Origin: Fasciolopsis buskii
Lineage: Eukaryota; Platyhelminthes; Trematoda; Plagiorchiida; Fasciolidae
DNA length: 64,000 nucleotides
Assembly: GCA_008360955.1 (NCBI GenBank)
Contig: LUCM01001864.1
Coordinates: forward strand, 1-64,000
Direction: 5' to 3'
How positions within the stretch are numbered: the stretch's first letter is position 1; every line of letters starts with the position of its first letter. The notes below the pieces were generated by a model, which worked only from the letters and a program-made list of their open reading frames with translations, did no database searches and had not been told where the DNA came from. The translations under genes were made by a program, and so were the position numbers. This document shows positions 60,287 to 64,000 of the stretch, piece after piece.

Positions 60287-62390
60287 CAACAGATGACAGG
60301 GGAAGTTAGTTGATAAGTCTTTGATGTTAAGCAGAGAAGAGAAACGATAACAGAACAGCATCTTACAGCATTCCTGAGTTGTCAGTCAACGGTTTTGAAG
60401 TCTCACCGTCCATTAGTGTGCACTGGGTTCGGTTAGTAAAGTAATCAGACAGCCATGCTTATAACGGCTTGGGACAACCAAATGTTTCCAGTTTGTACCG
60501 TAGAAGAGACCATGGGGCTAAGTCAAATATCGACGAATAGTCTAGAAATGAGCAACGTACAGGTTTCAGCCACGCATTTAAGAACTTGCAAATACGGTGA
60601 ATGAGGGAGACGACAGCGTCCAAAGTGTACCTGTTAGATTTATAGACAAACTGAAAAGGGTCGTCAGGAGGATACATAGAAGAACGCAGGCGCTTAAGGG
60701 TAGCACGCGCCGTCAGTTTAAGATCAGAGGATGTTAAGGCGATGGGGGGAAAACGTTTTTCCAAAACAACAGAACTGCTAGATTTAGGGATGGGAATAAT
60801 AGAGACCGGTCTCTAACAGTCAGGGGTAGAAGACTAGATTAATGATGAATTAATCAGAGAAGTAAATGCATCCGTTAGAATCACAGCATCATGCCTTAAA
60901 AGAGCTGAAGACAGACTGTCAGGAACAGCCCTTGTGGTAATTCTAGTGGTGCGCAGAAGGTTGAGCACCTCTTCTTTAGAAAAACTTGTAACGGTCATAT
61001 CATCACCCTGACCAAATATGACCGGAGTATAAGTGGAACGATGGATGAAAACACGATTGGTGCTGTCGACATCCGCAGGAGTTTTCGTATGCTTTTTCTT
61101 CTTCTTCCCACACAACAGTCGAATGCTTTGTCACAGGAATCAATTGTTGTTACCACTCAGGAGTTGGTTGGCGAATGTTATGTCGATGCGTTGGATTTCC
61201 GCTTTTATTAGGTTGGAAATGTACCGCACGCTTGAGTTATTACGGGGTGTTTAGAAGTGCTCTTTGCATCTTCTTAGAGATTTTAGTTTCTGGGTGGAGA
61301 TACGACCATTTCAAACGAACAGTATTTTTAAGGGATAACGGATGTCAAAGACTGTGTTGATTGTCTCTGTGAAAAGTTTGACACTGCCATTGAGCAAGAG
61401 GTCAGAAGAGAAACAGGCAGATGCGAGTGAAAGGGATTTTTGAAGAAGAATAAGGCTGTTGTGTGAAAAGTTACAGTTTTGCTTGCCTGAAGGAATGAAA
61501 GACTGACCTAGAGTATATCTTGGGTCTTAACAGAAGCAGACAATGATCACTACTTGAAATTGGGGCACGCAGTTTCAGAGGAAAGAAATCAGGGTGGTTG
61601 GTAATAACCCTATCTAAAATGGAGCCGCCTCTGATGAGAGAAACTCAGAGGTCAATCAAATCAAACAATCAATTGTAGGGTAGATGCATGATTAAAACCA
61701 CCTACAATGATAAGCAGACTACCCACAAAAAGAGAAACAATAAATACTAGAAAAGAGTCGACAAAAGATGCAATAGTGTGTTGCGAGCTAAAAGGGGCAA
61801 CGCATAAATTCTTTATGATAGTTCTGGTATAGCGAGAAAACCGAGACAGTCAATCCCGTTTAGCGAGTACGTACAAACAACTTCGGACTTGCCAGACCAG
61901 GAGTTTATCTGTGCTGCCACACCGCCTCCAGTGTTTTTCTTGTTCGAAACTCTGTCCTGCCGATGGAGTCTGAAGCTCTCTATCGACAGGAGTGAGGTAG
62001 CGACATTCGGGTTCGGCCACGATTCTTGTATGCAGATGACACAAGGCGAACATGCGAGAGACAGATCCGACATTTTCGTAAGCAGAGAGGGGATATTGAT
62101 ACTCAACAATGCCGGACTGGGCTTTCTATTAGGAAGCGTGTATTTAGGAGCTGCCTGCCAGCCAACACGAATGCATCGTTTAGATAGATAAAATCTTGGA
62201 GGTGCAACAATTTGTAATCCCAGTCCAAGCTGAGAAGCAATATGGTTTTTAAACAACAATACTTCCGATCGACTGCTGCGGTGAACGGAGACCATAATCG
62301 AACCAAATATCCGAAAGTAATACATCGAAATAACGATGAGAGAATTGTAGCGCAGACAGTCATGTGCGCGCCGATGGTGCCGTATGCCAC
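60287..62390 (-). pseudogene. CR1/SR1-like LINE, endonuclease plus N-terminal reverse transcriptase, broken
   Basis: On the minus strand the 5' part comes first. An AP-endonuclease-like domain at 61500-62200 carries SINIPSLL, CIQESWPNPNV near 62010-62035 (catalytic Glu), VGGFNH at 61687-61712 (usual GDFNH, Asp replaced by Gly) and SSSDHCLLL at 61531-61556 (catalytic His). A linker follows, then an open segment at 60834-61115 with a lysine run and VPDSLSSALLRHDAVIL. The RT start at 60352-60830 is identical to 8780-9254. The element stops near 60287, before the YADD motif. Stops at the same positions as the plus-strand copy, plus others at 61000-61800, show it is inactive. It meets a plus-strand LINE piece head to head at about 62390. 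Confidence 0.88.
60352..60909 (-). repeat. 558-bp perfect inverted repeat, right arm
   Basis: Reverse complement identical to 8697-9254, including the shared stops in the LINE frame. Identity ends abruptly at 60351 and 60910, with diverged homology to about 60287 and 60950. Confidence 0.95.
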
Positions 62391-62960
62391 TCCGCATCGA
62401 ATGATGCTAAACTAGACAGTTTATCTTTGACCCTTCGAAACACCTCAGACTGCCCAAAACACAGTTGCCCTCGTCTTAATTCATCCAAGTTTTCTGTGTG
62501 CATTTTCAGCCTGTCCCGTTCTACCTTCCTAACGATCCTTTTACTCTTCCGAATGTCCTTCATGTGAGAATTGGATCTGTTAAGTACTTTGGGGTCTTTC
62601 CGTCCTCCGATCTTTGTTGGTGTTTGCACCTATTCTACCTCGTTTTCTAATCTAAGAGCATAGAAGAAATTTGCACTAAGGGCTCTCGAAAATTCTTTCC
62701 ACTCTGTACAGAATGGCCTATGCTCGAACTGCAGACAGAAATCGCCTTCCAATACCATGTCTTTCAGAATCAACCCTAAAATGCGCATTTGGGTAGAATA
62801 CTGATGAACAAACGCCCGCTCACTTCCGAGCTACGACCCGACTATCTCTGACTCACATTGTATTATTGAAGGTTTTTTGACCGTATTGCTGCACTATGGA
62901 AATTGGAAATTTCAACTCGCACTATTAACGCGGAAATGCATGTTTATGCTAGATTACAAT
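62391..62960 (+). pseudogene. CR1-like LINE, C-terminal reverse-transcriptase fragment
   Basis: Starts at the position of catalytic motif C (SNDAKL at about 62399-62416, where YADD is expected) and continues with VHFQPVPFYLPNDPFTLP and then RIGSVKYFGVFPSSDLCW near 62567-62620. The last is the motif-E/thumb block, compare VDSVKYLGITIDKNLNW at 9520. Frame changes and stops follow, with a degenerate tail to about 62960 where an (AATAC)n tract begins. Its sequence differs from the 8655 copy, so it belongs to a different subfamily. The reverse-strand frame through this segment (62360-62629) is a shadow. Confidence 0.75.
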
Positions 62961-62962
62961 TA

Positions 62963-63021
62963 AGTACAATACAATACAATACAATACAGTACAATACAAT
63001 ACAATACAATACAATACAAAA
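62963..63021. repeat. (AATAC)n pentanucleotide array
   Basis: About 11 pentamers with a single AGTAC variant; same unit as 4183-4339. It directly follows the CR1-like fragment and may derive from its 3' tail. Confidence 0.95.
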
Positions 63022-64000
63022 CACGCAGCGAGATAATCGCCTCCCCAAGTAGTCCGTTCATCCCGGAGCTCAAACTTTCAAGCGCTTTTGCACAAATTCG
63101 CCCTGGGCAACTACGCAGACAGTATCATTCAATTCGTCAATCTGACAAGCCACTCCCTTTCCACCCGCATCCACGTGAAGTTTCTCCACTTTGTTTCATA
63201 ACCCACCAGTAACTGACAACTCGCAAATACGTATCTAGTGTTTGGAGAGGGACCGGACTCGCTGCTCTGAATTTCCTGGGGTATTCATATTTTTTCTTTT
63301 ATGTTCTCATACCCGCATCAACGCCAACAAACAAATCAGCCCGCCCGAACACCGTTCGCTAACAGATACTCAGTAAGCCTCTTATTCCTAATCCCCGAAC
63401 TTCGGCATTGCTGCCGAAACTAAAACCAATCATAAACAGGCTGTGATGTCATATTGACACACGCAGGAAATAATCCAGACGCAAACAGTCGCCGCTGCAC
63501 CTCGCCAAAATCAATTTCACTAAATTCATTTGACATAAAACCCCAAATCTCTTACAACCGTGAGCCTACAGAGCTGACATCATACACTCATCCTATGATC
63601 TCCTTGAAATCCAACTTGCTAATCATTCTAATTATCGTGGAGCCCCCGCCGGGTCTCTGCTGAATTTCGAATGAGAAACAGTACATCTAATGTTCACCCG
63701 TTTACGGAGAATTCTAATCAACTCCCGATGGAGCAAGGCAAGCCTCCAAATTAGTCAATACGTAAAATCCAATCATCGGCAAAGGCATCCGACGGAAAGG
63801 ACATCTTGACCTGATCGTGACGGTATGCCCAAGAAGTAAACTAGGCTACTGCTCATTCAAAAGTATTCTTCAATACTGGATTGTCAGCGAGTCCAAGAGA
63901 CTGATCTAAAATTGACAGGACAATGCTGAACAACTAACTCATTCTTCGACATGTGTGAACTAACACTCCCGGTCCAAACGCATGATCCACAATGTCGAAG
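63022..64000. other. Unannotated A/C-rich stretch
   Basis: The plus strand is clearly poorer in G than in C throughout about 63020-63900, unlike the rest of the window. A frame at 63454-63663 is open for 69 codons but unrecognised. It could be an untranslated or ORF1 portion of a retroelement. Confidence 0.35.

Noticed and set aside
62360..62629. Basic 89-codon minus-strand frame resembling a LINE ORF1
   Set aside because: The plus strand of this interval encodes recognisable CR1-like reverse-transcriptase motifs (SVKYFGVF, SSDLCW), so the minus frame is a shadow.
1..64000. CRISPR arrays, bacterial operons or phage genes
   Set aside because: No regularly spaced direct repeats with unique spacers, no long intact reading frames and no ribosome binding sites; the window is eukaryotic.

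Overview
This window looks like intergenic, repeat-dense DNA from a flatworm, most probably a digenean trematode. The argument rests on the kinds of transposable-element wreckage present: an RTE-type LINE with a recognisable endonuclease-reverse transcriptase (41.5-43.8 kb, plus 3'-end fragments at 1.1 and 24.3 kb), a CR1/SR1-like LINE (8.7-10.05 kb and, inverted, 60.3-62.4 kb), a Ty3/gypsy remnant (44.3-45.1 kb), a Tc1/mariner-superfamily transposase remnant (25.2-25.7 kb) and several tRNA-derived SINE-like families. There are no bacterial signals (no operons, no ribosome binding sites, no long intact reading frames). The species cannot be named from the sequence alone.

Layout: 0-8.6 kb holds a GATA microsatellite, a SINE remnant, an RTE LINE 3' end and an (AATAC)n array with a 30-bp higher-order period. 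8.7-10.05 kb is a broken CR1-like LINE. 11-14.8 kb holds SINE copies and an element with inverted termini and a tRNA-like core. 20-30 kb holds further SINE-like copies, a three-member TATA-box family, an RTE fragment and the transposase remnant. 30-40.6 kb is mostly featureless to my reading. 40.6-46.1 kb is a transposon cluster (SINE, RTE LINE, gypsy remnant, SINE). 46.5-53.5 kb has five short open stretches bounded by good splice sites, the only candidates for host coding sequence. 60.3-63.0 kb has two CR1-like LINE pieces meeting head to head, the second followed by an (AATAC)n tract.

The most notable structure is a 558-bp stretch that is base-for-base identical in inverted orientation at 8697-9254 and 60352-60909, stop codons included, while the LINE sequence on both flanks is clearly diverged. 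A second case with the same signature is the 160-bp perfect direct repeat at 20981-21140 and 26735-26894. Perfect cores with diverged homologous shoulders are what gene conversion, or an assembly artefact, would leave.

No complete protein-coding gene, tRNA gene, rRNA gene or CRISPR array could be supported. All element open frames are broken and nothing here encodes an evidently functional enzyme. Homology calls rest on recognising protein motifs by eye; no database search was possible.
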